Below are positions 1-7,478 of a stretch of 18,615 bases of DNA, in pieces (within the stretch, counting starts at the first letter, position 1; every line of letters begins with the position of its first letter). A program made the translations under genes and the position numbers. The notes under the pieces were generated by a model. It did no database searches. It saw only the letters and a list, made by a program, of their open reading frames with translations, and was not told where the DNA came from. The stretch spans positions 1 through 18,615 of the forward strand of contig JBBRMQ010000066.1 of assembly GCA_038230775.1 (NCBI GenBank), written 5' to 3'. Origin of the DNA: JBBRMQ01 sp038230775 (GTDB lineage Bacteria > Acidobacteriota > Thermoanaerobaculia > Gp7-AA8).

Positions 1-1327
1 GCGAGCCCTGGGTGAAAATGATCCGCGGCGCATTCGAGATGCCGCTCTGGCTGTAGTTGCGATAAAAGCGGCCACCGCGGCCGGAAAAGAACCACTCCGG
101 ACTGGCGACGTAATCTGCATAACCCGACGCGGTCCAGTTTTCGAAGCGATCGTCAGGTGCGTAGAGAGATACCTTCGGGTTGGCGCGACCGGTCACGCCC
201 GGCAGGAGATTCCCCGTGGTGTATCCGCTGTTGTTGTACGCGGCACGGTAGAGCAGCTTCGATGAGACGTTGCCCGACAGGCTGCCGATGTAGTTGTTGC
301 GGCGGAAACTCTGGTCATACGTATTCGTCACCCCGCCCTGCGACGGAACGAACGTGATCGTACGCTTGGTGCTCTGGATCCACGGCTCGTAGCCGGCGTA
401 GAACCAGAGGCGATCCTGCATGATCGGACCGCCGAGTGTGAAGCCCGGTTCCAGCGTCTTGGTGTTGTCTCTCCTCGGAGTGAACTGCTCGAAACCATTG
501 CCAGCGAGATTCAGTTGGAGGATGGGTCCACGAATCGTGTCCTGGCCGCTGAGATAGGCGTTCTGACCGTTCCAGGAGTTCTTGTTGTAGCTGGTGCTCA
601 CGGAACCTTTGAAGCCGTTGGTTCCGGTCTTGGTCACGACGTTGATGACTCCACCCGTCGCACCACCGTACTCCGCCGCGTAGCCGGCAGACTTCACCTG
701 CACCTCTTCCACGAAGTCGGTGACCAGCACCTTGCCCTGCACGCCGGTCTGAGGATTGGTGGTGTCGACGCCATCCATGATGTAGCGGTTCTCAGCGCCC
801 GACGCACCGTCGATCGAAATGCCGCCGGTCTTGTTGTTCTGGTTCGCCGAGGCGGCCTGCACGACGACGGACGCGAAATCGCGGCCGTGCGGAAGCTTCT
901 CGATCGTTTCCGAGCGGATCGATGTCGCCGCCGCGCTCGATGTGATGTCGACCAGCGGCGCCTCTGCCGTCACGGTAACGCTGGCGGTGACAGCCGCCAT
1001 GCCGAGCTTGAGATCCACCCTCGGCGAGCTGCCGAGTGTGACATTCACGCCTTTGACCACGGCGTTCTGCATCCCGGAAAGGGTTCCCGTCACGGTGTAG
1101 ACGCCGGAAGGGATGGCCGGAAAAATATAGTGGCCGGACCGGTCCGTGGCGACGCTGAAACGCTGCCCCTTGTTGCTGACCGCGTCGACCGTCACGCCCG
1201 GCAGCGCCGCGCCGCTGGCATCGATGGCAGCACCCTGAATGGAAGCGGTCTGCTCCTGACCAAAAAGCAAAGTGGTCCCAGCCAAGAATAGGACCAGACA
1301 TGCGACGACTCCCCTGGTTAGCCTCAT
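1..1327 (-). CDS. TonB-dependent receptor, N-terminal part (CarboxypepD_reg + plug + start of barrel)
   Basis: The frame is open from an ATG at 1325-1327 to the window edge, giving about 442 residues of a protein that must be much longer. Residues 1-23 are a signal peptide (MRLTRG then a hydrophobic stretch ending LLFG) before QEQTASIQG. About residues 27-110 form a carboxypeptidase-regulatory-like/Cna-B beta sandwich with the usual A-x-LPGVTV and R-S-G-H-Y-x-F motifs. A TonB plug domain follows, with GVDTTNPQTG, VEEVQVKSAGYAAEYGGATGG and INVVTKTGTNGF, then the first barrel strands with TLGGPI and LWFYAGYE. This is the Oar-like receptor type common in Acidobacteriota, which imports large ligands across the outer membrane; the ligand cannot be told. 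The start is supported by GAAGGAG about 7 bases upstream. The gene is 196 bases downstream of pccB and probably has its own promoter. Truncated only by the window. Confidence 0.9.
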   Translation of the reverse strand, partial: MRLTRGVVACLVLFLAGTTLLFGQEQTASIQGAAIDASGAALPGVTVDAVSNKGQRFSVATDRSGHYIFPAIPSGVYTVTGTLSGMQNAVVKGVNVTLGSSPRVDLKLGMAAVTASVTVTAEAPLVDITSSAAATSIRSETIEKLPHGRDFASVVVQAASANQNNKTGGISIDGASGAENRYIMDGVDTTNPQTGVQGKVLVTDFVEEVQVKSAGYAAEYGGATGGVINVVTKTGTNGFKGSVSTSYNKNSWNGQNAYLSGQDTIRGPILQLNLAGNGFEQFTPRRDNTKTLEPGFTLGGPIMQDRLWFYAGYEPWIQSTKRTITFVPSQGGVTNTYDQSFRRNNYIGSLSGNVSSKLLYRAAYNNSGYTTGNLLPGVTGRANPKVSLYAPDDRFENWTASGYADYVASPEWFFSGRGGRFYRNYSQSGISNAPRIIFTQGS

Positions 1328-1351
1328 CTCAATCTCCTTCTCTTCGCTCGG

Positions 1352-1379
1352 ATTCTATTGCTGTGAAGGCAAAATGCAA
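1352..1379 (-). promoter_or_regulatory. Candidate sigma70-type promoter for the TonB-dependent receptor
   Basis: On the minus strand TTGCAT (1374-1379), a 16-base spacer and TAGAAT (1352-1357) lie 25 bases ahead of the receptor ATG. The -10 matches consensus at 5 of 6 positions and the -35 at 3 of 6. The implied leader is under 20 bases but still holds the Shine-Dalgarno sequence. The same TAGAAT hexamer occurs in the candidate promoter at 13182-13210. Pattern match only. Confidence 0.35.
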
Positions 1380-1523
1380 ACAAATCGTCACGGATGTAAA
1401 TCTTTGCAGCGAGAGCGATTTCACGCCACGACGCAAATCAGGAGTGGCGAACGTGGCAGAAAAAGTGGATGGGACTGCAACCGAACGGACTCCGCCTTGT
1501 AACAGCGGCGGCGCGCTCGATCG

Positions 1524-3038
1524 CTAGAGCGGGATGTTGCCGTGCTTCTTGGGCGGGTTCTTGTCGCGCTTGTTGCGCAGCATGGCGAAGGTGGTGATCA
1601 GCTTCCGGCGCGTGAAGCGCGGCTCGATGATCTCGTCGACGTATCCGCGCTCCGCCGCGATGTAGGGATTGGCGAACTTCTCTTTGTACTCGGCGATCTG
1701 TCCACTGCGATCGCCGGCGCCCTTGTAGAGAATGTTGACGGCGCCTTCCGCGCCCATCACCGCGATCTCCGCGGTCGGATAGGCGAAGTTCATGTCGGCA
1801 CGAATGTGCTTGGAGTTCATGACGCAGTACGCCCCGCCGTACGCCTTTCGCGTAATCACCGTCACCTTCGGCACCGTCGCCTCGGCCAGCGCGAAGAGCA
1901 GCTTCGCGCCGTGGACGATGATGCCGCCGTACTCCTGATCAGTTCCCGGAAGGAAACCGGGGACGTCCTCGAGCACGAGCAGCGGGACGTTGAACGCATC
2001 ACAGAAGCGGACGAAGCGCGCGCCCTTGCGCGAGGCGTTGATGTCCAGCACTCCAGCGAGATATGCCGGCTGGTTGGCGACCACCCCGATCGACTGCCCG
2101 TTGAGGCGCACGAAGCCGACGACCAGGTTGCGCGCGAAGTGTTGATGCACCTCGAGAAAGTGTCCCTGGTCCGCGATGGTCTTGATGAGATCGCGCATCT
2201 CGTACGGTTGATTCGGATTGTCGGGGATGAACGAGTCGAGAGCGGCATCGACGCGGTTGACGTCGTCGTTCGGCTCCACGCGCGGCGGATCTTCGAGGTT
2301 GTTCGAAGGGATGTACGACAGAAGCTCGCGGATCGTGGCCAGGCAGTCCTCGTCGGAGCTGGCTGCGAAATGTGCGACGCCGGAGATCTGATTGTGGGTC
2401 TCCGCGCCGCCTAACTTTTCCTTCGTGACCTCTTCGTGCGTCACGGTCTTGATGACGTCGGGGCCGGTGACGAACATGTAGCTCGTGCCCTTGACCATCA
2501 GGATGAAGTCGGTGATCGCCGGCGAGTAGACCGCGCCGCCGGCGCACGGGCCCATGATCGCGGAGATCTGCGGGATCACGCCGCTGGCCAGGGTGTTGCG
2601 CAGAAAAATGTCGGCATAGCCGCCGAGGGAAACGACGCCTTCCTGGATGCGGGCGCCGCCGGAGTCGTTGAGGCCGATGATCGGCGCGCCGTTCTTCATC
2701 GCCAGATCCATGATCTTCACGATCTTCGCGGCGTGCGTCTCGGACAGCGATCCGCCGAAGACGGTGAAGTCCTGCGCGAATGCGTAGACCAGCCGTCCCT
2801 GCACGGTGCCGTAGCCCGTGACCACACCGTCGCCCGGCACGCGCTGTTTCTCCATGCCGAAGTCCGTGCTGCGATGGACGACCAGCTGGTCGAGCTCCTG
2901 GAAGGAACCGGGATCGAACAGCAGCGCGATGCGCTCGCGGGCGATCAACTTCCCGTCGTTGTGCTGGCGCTGGATGCGCGCTTCGCCGCCGCCTAACTCA
3001 CTCTCGCGTTTGCGGCGTTCCAGCTCTTCGAGGTTCAC
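1524..3038 (-). CDS. pccB: Acyl-CoA (propionyl-/methylmalonyl-type) carboxylase, carboxyltransferase beta subunit
   Basis: A 504-aa protein, the full length of the PccB/AccD5/MmdA family. It transfers CO2 from carboxybiotin to an acyl-CoA, typically making methylmalonyl-CoA from propionyl-CoA. The N-terminal crotonase-like half has ELERRKRESELGGGEARI, GKLIARERI and the acyl-CoA oxyanion region GGARIQEGV (about 127-135) with PCAGGAVYSPA (164-174). The C-terminal half has DVPGFLPGT, EYGGIIVHGAK and RKAYGGAYCVM, which bind the carboxybiotin side. The ending KHGNIPL is the classic C-terminus of the family. The start is a GTG without a clear Shine-Dalgarno. The biotin carboxylase/BCCP partner is not in the window, and decarboxylase (MmdA) use cannot be excluded. 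It follows DUF507 across a hairpin-filled 90-base spacer, so read-through from the kinase operon is possible. Confidence 0.93.
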   Translation of the reverse strand: MNLEELERRKRESELGGGEARIQRQHNDGKLIARERIALLFDPGSFQELDQLVVHRSTDFGMEKQRVPGDGVVTGYGTVQGRLVYAFAQDFTVFGGSLSETHAAKIVKIMDLAMKNGAPIIGLNDSGGARIQEGVVSLGGYADIFLRNTLASGVIPQISAIMGPCAGGAVYSPAITDFILMVKGTSYMFVTGPDVIKTVTHEEVTKEKLGGAETHNQISGVAHFAASSDEDCLATIRELLSYIPSNNLEDPPRVEPNDDVNRVDAALDSFIPDNPNQPYEMRDLIKTIADQGHFLEVHQHFARNLVVGFVRLNGQSIGVVANQPAYLAGVLDINASRKGARFVRFCDAFNVPLLVLEDVPGFLPGTDQEYGGIIVHGAKLLFALAEATVPKVTVITRKAYGGAYCVMNSKHIRADMNFAYPTAEIAVMGAEGAVNILYKGAGDRSGQIAEYKEKFANPYIAAERGYVDEIIEPRFTRRKLITTFAMLRNKRDKNPPKKHGNIPL

Positions 3039-3051
3039 GCGTGGAGCTTAC

Positions 3052-3127
3052 AACGGTTGACAGTTGACGGTTCACGGCTGACGGGATCGAAGCGCGAAGC
3101 GCTGTCAACCGTCAACCGTCAACCGTT
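3052..3127. repeat. Spacer palindrome of period-7 GTTGACG units (locus A)
   Basis: Left arm 3052-3077 (AACGGTTGACAGTTGACGG...) and right arm 3102-3127 (...GTCAACCGTCAACCGTT) are reverse complements over 26 bases with only a few mismatches. Each arm is about three tandem 7-mers GTTGACG, and the loop is 24 bases. The element fills nearly all the space between the DUF507 stop and the pccB start. It could fold in RNA as an attenuator or stabiliser, but there is no T-tract of an ordinary terminator. Confidence 0.8.
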
Positions 3128-3128
3128 C

Positions 3129-3407
3129 TCAGAGAATGAAGTTCTTCTCCAGCGCGACGGCCTTCATCTCGTCCTCGATCTCCTCCATCGAGGGCTCGCG
3201 CGATCCGATCGTCTTCGCCAGACGCACGCGCGCCTCCTGCTCGATGGTGTCGTAAGCGACGAAGTTGTCTTCGAGCGTCTTGGCGACGATCTGGATGCCG
3301 ATCTCCGCGTCTCCGAATTCAACGAGACCGCGATCCTCCAGACGATTCACGATCGCTCGGGCCAGAAACTCAATCTGGCGAATGCCCGTTGACATGCTGT
3401 GGGTCAT
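3129..3407 (-). CDS. DUF507 family protein (short form)
   Basis: A 92-aa acidic protein that I recognise as DUF507-like: IEFLARAIVNRLEDRGLVEF near the N-terminus, then EARVRLAKTI and a charged tail EEIEDEMKAVALEKNFIL. Members are small helical proteins of unknown function found in delta-proteobacteria and Acidobacteriota; many have two such units (about 180 aa), so this is a half-length form. The start at 3407 is chosen because its ATG overlaps the upstream stop as ATGA (3404-3407), the usual sign of translational coupling; MSTG four codons later is an alternative. No signal peptide or membrane segment is visible. Its stop is followed at once by the palindrome at 3052-3127. Confidence 0.7.
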   Translation of the reverse strand: MTHSMSTGIRQIEFLARAIVNRLEDRGLVEFGDAEIGIQIVAKTLEDNFVAYDTIEQEARVRLAKTIGSREPSMEEIEDEMKAVALEKNFIL

Positions 3408-4237
3408 GCGATTCTACACTCCAAGTTCATCGCCGCTCCGAAACATCCTGCGGCGTACGGAAACCAATCGGCGGAAGCCTTTGCCGCGATGACGCGGTCC
3501 ACGTTGATCTCCGAGACGAAAGCGCGATCCCGATCCTCGCAGAGGACGCGCAACGTCCGGTCGTGAATCGGAGCGAGGAGTGCGATCGCTTCCGGCAGCT
3601 CGCGATCGATCTCAGCCAAGTCGTCAACGTGCAGATGAAACCACGCGCGGACCGGCCGCGCGCGATAACTGGGACGGAACCAGTTCGGCGGAACGCCGTC
3701 GCGCACCGGCATGTTGGCGATCCACTCCCCTTTTCCATCCACTGGTGCCGCCCACTGTTGCATCGGAACCGATCCGAGCAGATGCGGCAGCAGCGCCGCG
3801 CCGACGGCCGGCGACAGCCGGATTCGATGCACCGGCTCCTCGCTGCGAGCCTTCGCGAACGCCACCACGATCCGCTCCACCCGATCGAGCGAGAAGTCCG
3901 CGAGATCGATCAGCACGCGATGCGGTGCACGCGCGATGGAGAGGTGCACGCGGCGCGCGCGATCGCTCCAGCGCCGATCGCCGAGCTCGTGAACCGCAGC
4001 ACCTTCGCTCACCAGCATGCGCTCCAGCGAGAGGGGAGCCTTGATGATTCGCGTGATGCCATCCGCCGCGGCCATGACGTCAGCCGCATCCACCACGGGC
4101 AGCTCGCCGATGGAATCGATCGGCGCCGCCGAGAAGAGCCCGCCGTCTTCGATGGCCTCGCCAGCTTCGTCGACGCGAACGAGCGTGGCGTTCTCGCGCC
4201 GGACCACGCGTCCAAACTTGCGATAGACCTCTTTCAC
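3404..4237 (-). CDS. Unrecognised 277-aa protein encoded next to the TldD-like gene
   Basis: I do not recognise this family with confidence. It starts at a GTG that overlaps the stop of the TldD-like gene (GTGA, 4234-4237) and ends in ATGA overlap with DUF507, so it sits in the middle of a coupled operon. It is soluble-looking, with no signal peptide or membrane helix. The N-terminal 60 residues look beta-rich (FGRVVRREN, LVRVDEAGEAIEDGGLFS). In the middle, RIRLSPAVGAALLPHLLG is followed by a Trp/Pro-rich stretch (WIANMP, VPPNWFRPSY). Its size (277 aa) nearly equals that of the TldD-like protein minus its repeat insert (about 280 aa), and the LSPAVGAALLPHLL segment recalls the helix that carries the metal motif in TldD but lacks it in TldE/PmbA. 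A very divergent TldE-like partner is therefore possible; this is an inference. Confidence 0.6.
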   Translation of the reverse strand: MKEVYRKFGRVVRRENATLVRVDEAGEAIEDGGLFSAAPIDSIGELPVVDAADVMAAADGITRIIKAPLSLERMLVSEGAAVHELGDRRWSDRARRVHLSIARAPHRVLIDLADFSLDRVERIVVAFAKARSEEPVHRIRLSPAVGAALLPHLLGSVPMQQWAAPVDGKGEWIANMPVRDGVPPNWFRPSYRARPVRAWFHLHVDDLAEIDRELPEAIALLAPIHDRTLRVLCEDRDRAFVSEINVDRVIAAKASADWFPYAAGCFGAAMNLECRIA

Positions 4238-5211
4238 CCCAGTCCCTCGGTGACGATCACCGGCGCGTGCGAACCGACGAAAAGCTCCTGCCCTTCACGC
4301 GAGCAGATGACGCCGGGATAGCGGATCGGATCGCCCGATGCGCCGATCAGCGACGCGGCGACCTGGTCACGCGACGCGCGAATCGTCATGGGTGGAACCG
4401 CAACATCGATCGTCACCATCTCCGTGAGTGGCTCATACGACCCTCCTTTGATGAGAAGGATTTCGATCGCCTCGGGTGGTTCGGCGAACGGCCCATTCCG
4501 CTGCTCGACGACCACGTTCGTCATGCGACGCATCGGCACATCGCGAAACGACTCGCGACGAAGCGCGTGCGGCGACACTCCGGCGAGCAGGTCGGCCGCA
4601 CCGTCGTGCACGCGAAGCCAGGCGGGCCATCGGAGAGGCGCGTGGCCGTGTTCCGACGCATGGCCCGCGGCTTCGTGCAGGAGAATCGCAGCCGTTCCGT
4701 TCCGCCAGACGAGGTTCCTCTGGTGCGGCCCCTCACCCCGCCTTCGGCCACCCTCTCCCCGCGTTGCGGGGAGAGGGGCTACGAATCTCTCTTTCCGCGT
4801 TGAATTTCGTAGCCCCTCGCCCCGCTTGCGGGGAGAGGGTGGCCGAAGGCCGGGTGAGGGGCCGTCCTCCCAGAAATGTCTGAGCATCGCCGCATCCCCC
4901 AGCGCGAACTGCGGCGTCGTCACGATGGACAGGTCGCCGAACATGATCCCCACGGTCGAGAGCAGCGGCTCGTCGCTCGTCGCCCGAATCACGATGCGGA
5001 CGCGCGCGTCATGAATCTCCCGAACGATCTCGCGCACGCGCACCGCCTCGGCGTCGCAGAGCTCGCGCAGCGAGGGGTCGCTGAGCCGATCCGTGGCGAC
5101 GATCTGGCCGCGCACGTGATGCGCTTCGCCCAGACTCAGGCGCGACTCGACGAGGCTTCCACCGATCCAGATCTCGTCACGAACGGCGGCGGCGTAGATG
5201 TCCGCGGTCAA
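4234..5211 (-). CDS. Short TldD-like metalloprotease with an in-frame palindromic insertion
   Basis: A 325-aa protein beginning with TTG overlapping the kinase stop (TTGA, 5208-5211). The TldD/PmbA signature is visible: AAILLHEAAGHASEHG holds the HExxxH zinc motif (His179, Glu180, His184), and ALRRESFRDVPMRRMTN (about 216-232) matches the RRES...PMPRMTN segment of TldD. LIKGGSYEPLTEMVTIDV follows. TldD with its partner TldE forms a protease that trims peptides such as microcin precursors and CcdA. Usual TldD is about 450-480 aa; here the N-terminal domain is shortened and the loop between the zinc motif and RRES is condensed. Residues about 117-162 (PSPGLRPPSPRKRGEG and on) are low-complexity, Arg/Gly/Pro-rich and encoded wholly by the palindrome 4728-4862. 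Whether the enzyme still works with this insert just before the zinc helix is unknown. Confidence 0.72.
   Translation of the reverse strand: MTADIYAAAVRDEIWIGGSLVESRLSLGEAHHVRGQIVATDRLSDPSLRELCDAEAVRVREIVREIHDARVRIVIRATSDEPLLSTVGIMFGDLSIVTTPQFALGDAAMLRHFWEDGPSPGLRPPSPRKRGEGLRNSTRKERFVAPLPATRGEGGRRRGEGPHQRNLVWRNGTAAILLHEAAGHASEHGHAPLRWPAWLRVHDGAADLLAGVSPHALRRESFRDVPMRRMTNVVVEQRNGPFAEPPEAIEILLIKGGSYEPLTEMVTIDVAVPPMTIRASRDQVAASLIGASGDPIRYPGVICSREGQELFVGSHAPVIVTEGLG
4728..4862. repeat. 135-bp double-hairpin (REPIN-like) element inside the TldD-like gene
   Basis: Outer arms 4728-4761 and 4829-4862 are 34-base reverse complements with one mismatch (GCCCCTCACCC... against ...GGGTGAGGGGC). Inside, each half folds again (CCTCTCCCCGC/GCGGGGAGAGG), and GGGGCTACGAA pairs with TTCGTAGCCCC. 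Total length is 135 bases, exactly 45 codons, so the host reading frame is kept. The right arm is identical over 34 bases to 17345-17378 in the S46/acetyltransferase spacer, so this is a dispersed family. It resembles GGGTGAGGGG palindromes that I recall as widespread in Gram-negative genomes. Confidence 0.88.
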
Positions 5212-7274
5212 TTCAACTGGTAAGTGAACTGCTTGGTCCTGGCGTCGAGATTGACGACGAGACGGTGCGCGGAACCGGGCGCAAAGTTGCCACGAATCTT
5301 CGAATGCTCGTTGATCTGCTGGGACGGGATCACGACCCAGATCTCGACGTCGGTGTTCTTCGGCGCGATGGTTACCGACGTATTGACGATCCGATTCACG
5401 TGCCGGTGAAACAGGCGCCGCTCTTCGTAGAGATTCTCGTGGGCGACGACATCCACGCCGACCTTCACCATGACGTAGCCGTCAGCGATCGGGCTGTTGA
5501 AGTACGTCGTGAACTGCACCAGGCCTGCGGGCTGCTGACCCGTAGCAACAGGGCCGGGAACGATCCGCTTGCCCGGCGCCGGGGTTTGCGTCGTCTGGGT
5601 TTGCGTCGCCTGCGTTCCGGTCTTCGGTAGTGTCTTGGTGCGCAGCGCCTCGACTTTCGCCTGCCGGACCGCTTCGTCCCCCTGCTGCGCGAGCTTCAGA
5701 AACTTCGCCGTTTCTTCCGAATTCGGATCGAGGTGAAACGACTGCTGAAAGGCCTCGATGGCAGGCCCGTACTGTTTGCTGTTATACAGGCTCATTCCCT
5801 GATCGAAGAATTGTTTCGCCTGCGCGGCCTGCTGGCGCGTGATTTCGTCCTGCTGGCGGATTCGAGACAACTTCTCCATCACGGTGTTCACGAACGCGGA
5901 GCTGGGCGCGAGCTTGTTCAGTTCCGCATATTTCGCATAGGCATCGGTGACGCGACCTTCGCGCAGGGCTTTCTCCGCCTCGAGGCGAAGCTTTCGCTCC
6001 TTCGCCACGCGCGCCTCCTGGAAGGTATCGACCTTCGGCACATCAGGCACTTTCTTGCGAATCGAATAGACGGAGAGCACGAGCAGAAGCCCGGCAACGG
6101 CGATGATGCTGAAGAACACCGCGGGCAGGATCGGGAGCCGCCAGAGCGGATACGCGCGCACGCCGTCCAGAGTGCGGCGCATGAAGTCGGGCGTCGCCGG
6201 TCGCGTCTTCCGCTGGGTTCCCGACGCCGGCATTGGGCCGGCGGCTTCCGCATTCGCTTCCGCCGCCGCAACCGCAGCCGCGGTCGTCGCTGAGTAGGCG
6301 TCGGTGCCGACCGAAGCCGCTTCGGGGAACGGGATCTCGAGCGTCGGAACCGGAGGCCTCTCGCGACTGTTCGTGATGATCGTGGCTTCTTCGAGCGCGG
6401 GGTCAGGTGGACGGAGGGGTATTTCACCCCGGATCAAAGCGCGAATCGCCGCTGCGACATCCTTCCCGCGCTGATAGCGCTTCGCCGGCTCTTTCTGCAG
6501 GCAGAGGGCCACGATGTCCTGATAGCCGTCAGGAATCCGAGGATTGATCTCGTGCAGCGGAGGAAAGGACTCGTGCACGATCTTGTACGAGATCGACGTC
6601 AGCGAATCGCCGCCAAACGGCTTCTGGCGCGTGAGGCACTCGTACAGACAGATTCCGAGCGAGAAAATATCGGTGCGGCCGTCAACCGGTGTGCCCTTGA
6701 TCTGCTCGGGCGCCATGTAGTTCGGCGTGCCGAGGAACTGGCCGGTGCTCGTGAGGTTGCTGACGCCTGAGGCAATCTTCGCGATGCCGAAGTCGGTGAT
6801 CTTCGCGCGATAACTGTCGAGAAGAATGATGTTCGCGGGTTTGACGTCTCGGTGAACGATCCCCTTCGAATGCGCGAAATCCAGCGCCTCGGCAATCTGC
6901 GCCACGATGTCGCCGATCTGATCGAAGTTGAGCGGCCTCCCCTGGGAGAGCACTTCCTTGAGGTTCTGTCCCTCGACGTACTCCATCGCGATGAAGGAGA
7001 CGCCGCTCACCTCGTCCTGACCGATGTCGAACACGGTGACGATCGACGGGTGATTCAGGATGCCGGCCGCCTGCGCCTCACGGACGAAGCGCTGCTGAAA
7101 CTCTTTGGTGTCGTCGTCGTCGGAGTGCGCTGCGGGGCGGATGGTCTTCAGCGCCACGAGGCGTCCGATGAGCGGGTCTTTGGCCAGGTAGACGATTCCC
7201 ATCGCCCCCTTGCCCAGTTCCCGTACCACCTCGTAACGGCCGAGCTTCAACTGTGGCCGCTCCGAAGACGGCAC
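5208..7274 (-). CDS. Membrane-anchored Ser/Thr protein kinase (Hanks type) with TPR-like outer region
   Basis: The kinase domain starts LGRYEVVRELGKGAMGIV. From the chosen start, the ATP lysine is Lys43 (VALKTI), the catalytic loop VHRDVKPAN has Asp143, the DFG Asp is 161 and APE is 188-190: all key residues are present, so it should be active. A linker rich in Ala and Pro is followed by one membrane helix (about 380-405), a charged helical region with TPR-like repeats (EALREGRVTDAYAKYAELNKL, FFDQGMSLYNSKQYGPAIEAF), a Thr/Gln linker and a C-terminal beta domain of about 100 aa that I do not recognise. I chose the GTG at 7272-7274 (MPSSERPQ): it has GGGAG 7 bases upstream and lies just before the kinase fold. 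The frame stays open 37 codons further, but that part is encoded by the palindrome at 7333-7406. It heads a coupled operon with the TldD-like gene. Confidence 0.93.
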   Translation of the reverse strand: MPSSERPQLKLGRYEVVRELGKGAMGIVYLAKDPLIGRLVALKTIRPAAHSDDDDTKEFQQRFVREAQAAGILNHPSIVTVFDIGQDEVSGVSFIAMEYVEGQNLKEVLSQGRPLNFDQIGDIVAQIAEALDFAHSKGIVHRDVKPANIILLDSYRAKITDFGIAKIASGVSNLTSTGQFLGTPNYMAPEQIKGTPVDGRTDIFSLGICLYECLTRQKPFGGDSLTSISYKIVHESFPPLHEINPRIPDGYQDIVALCLQKEPAKRYQRGKDVAAAIRALIRGEIPLRPPDPALEEATIITNSRERPPVPTLEIPFPEAASVGTDAYSATTAAAVAAAEANAEAAGPMPASGTQRKTRPATPDFMRRTLDGVRAYPLWRLPILPAVFFSIIAVAGLLLVLSVYSIRKKVPDVPKVDTFQEARVAKERKLRLEAEKALREGRVTDAYAKYAELNKLAPSSAFVNTVMEKLSRIRQQDEITRQQAAQAKQFFDQGMSLYNSKQYGPAIEAFQQSFHLDPNSEETAKFLKLAQQGDEAVRQAKVEALRTKTLPKTGTQATQTQTTQTPAPGKRIVPGPVATGQQPAGLVQFTTYFNSPIADGYVMVKVGVDVVAHENLYEERRLFHRHVNRIVNTSVTIAPKNTDVEIWVVIPSQQINEHSKIRGNFAPGSAHRLVVNLDARTKQFTYQLN

Positions 7275-7332
7275 GATGGGACTCCCATAAGGAACACCAA
7301 TGATAACTCCCTGCTGAAGACGGCGCTTCGGG

Positions 7333-7406
7333 CGTTGACGCTTGACGGTGAACGGTTGGCCCGGGCGGGCGTGGTCAACCGTCAACGGTCAACCGTCAAA
7401 CGGTTG
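7333..7406. repeat. Spacer palindrome of GTTGAC units between divergent genes (locus B)
   Basis: On the left GTTGACGCTTGACGGTGAACGGTTG, on the right TCAACCGTCAACGGTCAACCGTCAA, separated by a GC-rich loop GGCCCGGGCGGGCGTGG. The arms are imperfect reverse complements made of 7-base units like those at 3052-3127. The element lies in the divergent kinase/EF-G-like promoter region, so it could affect transcription of both genes. Confidence 0.75.
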
Positions 7407-7478
7407 CTAGCGCGGCACCGTCGATTTTACTTATGATTCCGGTCCCGGTTTCGATTTCCGCATGCGAAGGGGATCCTC

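Noticed and set aside
515..1291. Plus-strand open frame of 258 codons opposite the receptor gene
   Set aside because: It is the antisense shadow of a clear TonB-dependent receptor; its composition (His/Arg/Asp-rich) is typical of the reverse of GC-rich coding DNA.
792..1301. Minus-strand open frame starting MSGPILG
   Set aside because: Out of frame with the receptor, which has a start at 1327 with Shine-Dalgarno, a signal peptide and family motifs.
3052..3127. Intrinsic terminator after DUF507
   Set aside because: Stem is strong but no T-tract follows on either strand and the loop is 24 bases long; called a repeat instead.
7275..7385. N-terminal extension of the kinase (MTVDHARPG...)
   Set aside because: Encoded mostly by the period-7 palindrome; the GTG at 7274 has GGGAG at the right distance and directly precedes the kinase fold.
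3052..7406. CRISPR-like array from the repeated GTTGAC units
   Set aside because: Units are 7 bases in contiguous tandem and inverted arms, with no unique spacers of 30-40 bases and no cas genes.
7404..7437. TTGCTA ... TATGAT as promoter of the EF-G-like gene
   Set aside because: The spacer is 22 bases, too long; the TATGAT alone is not enough.
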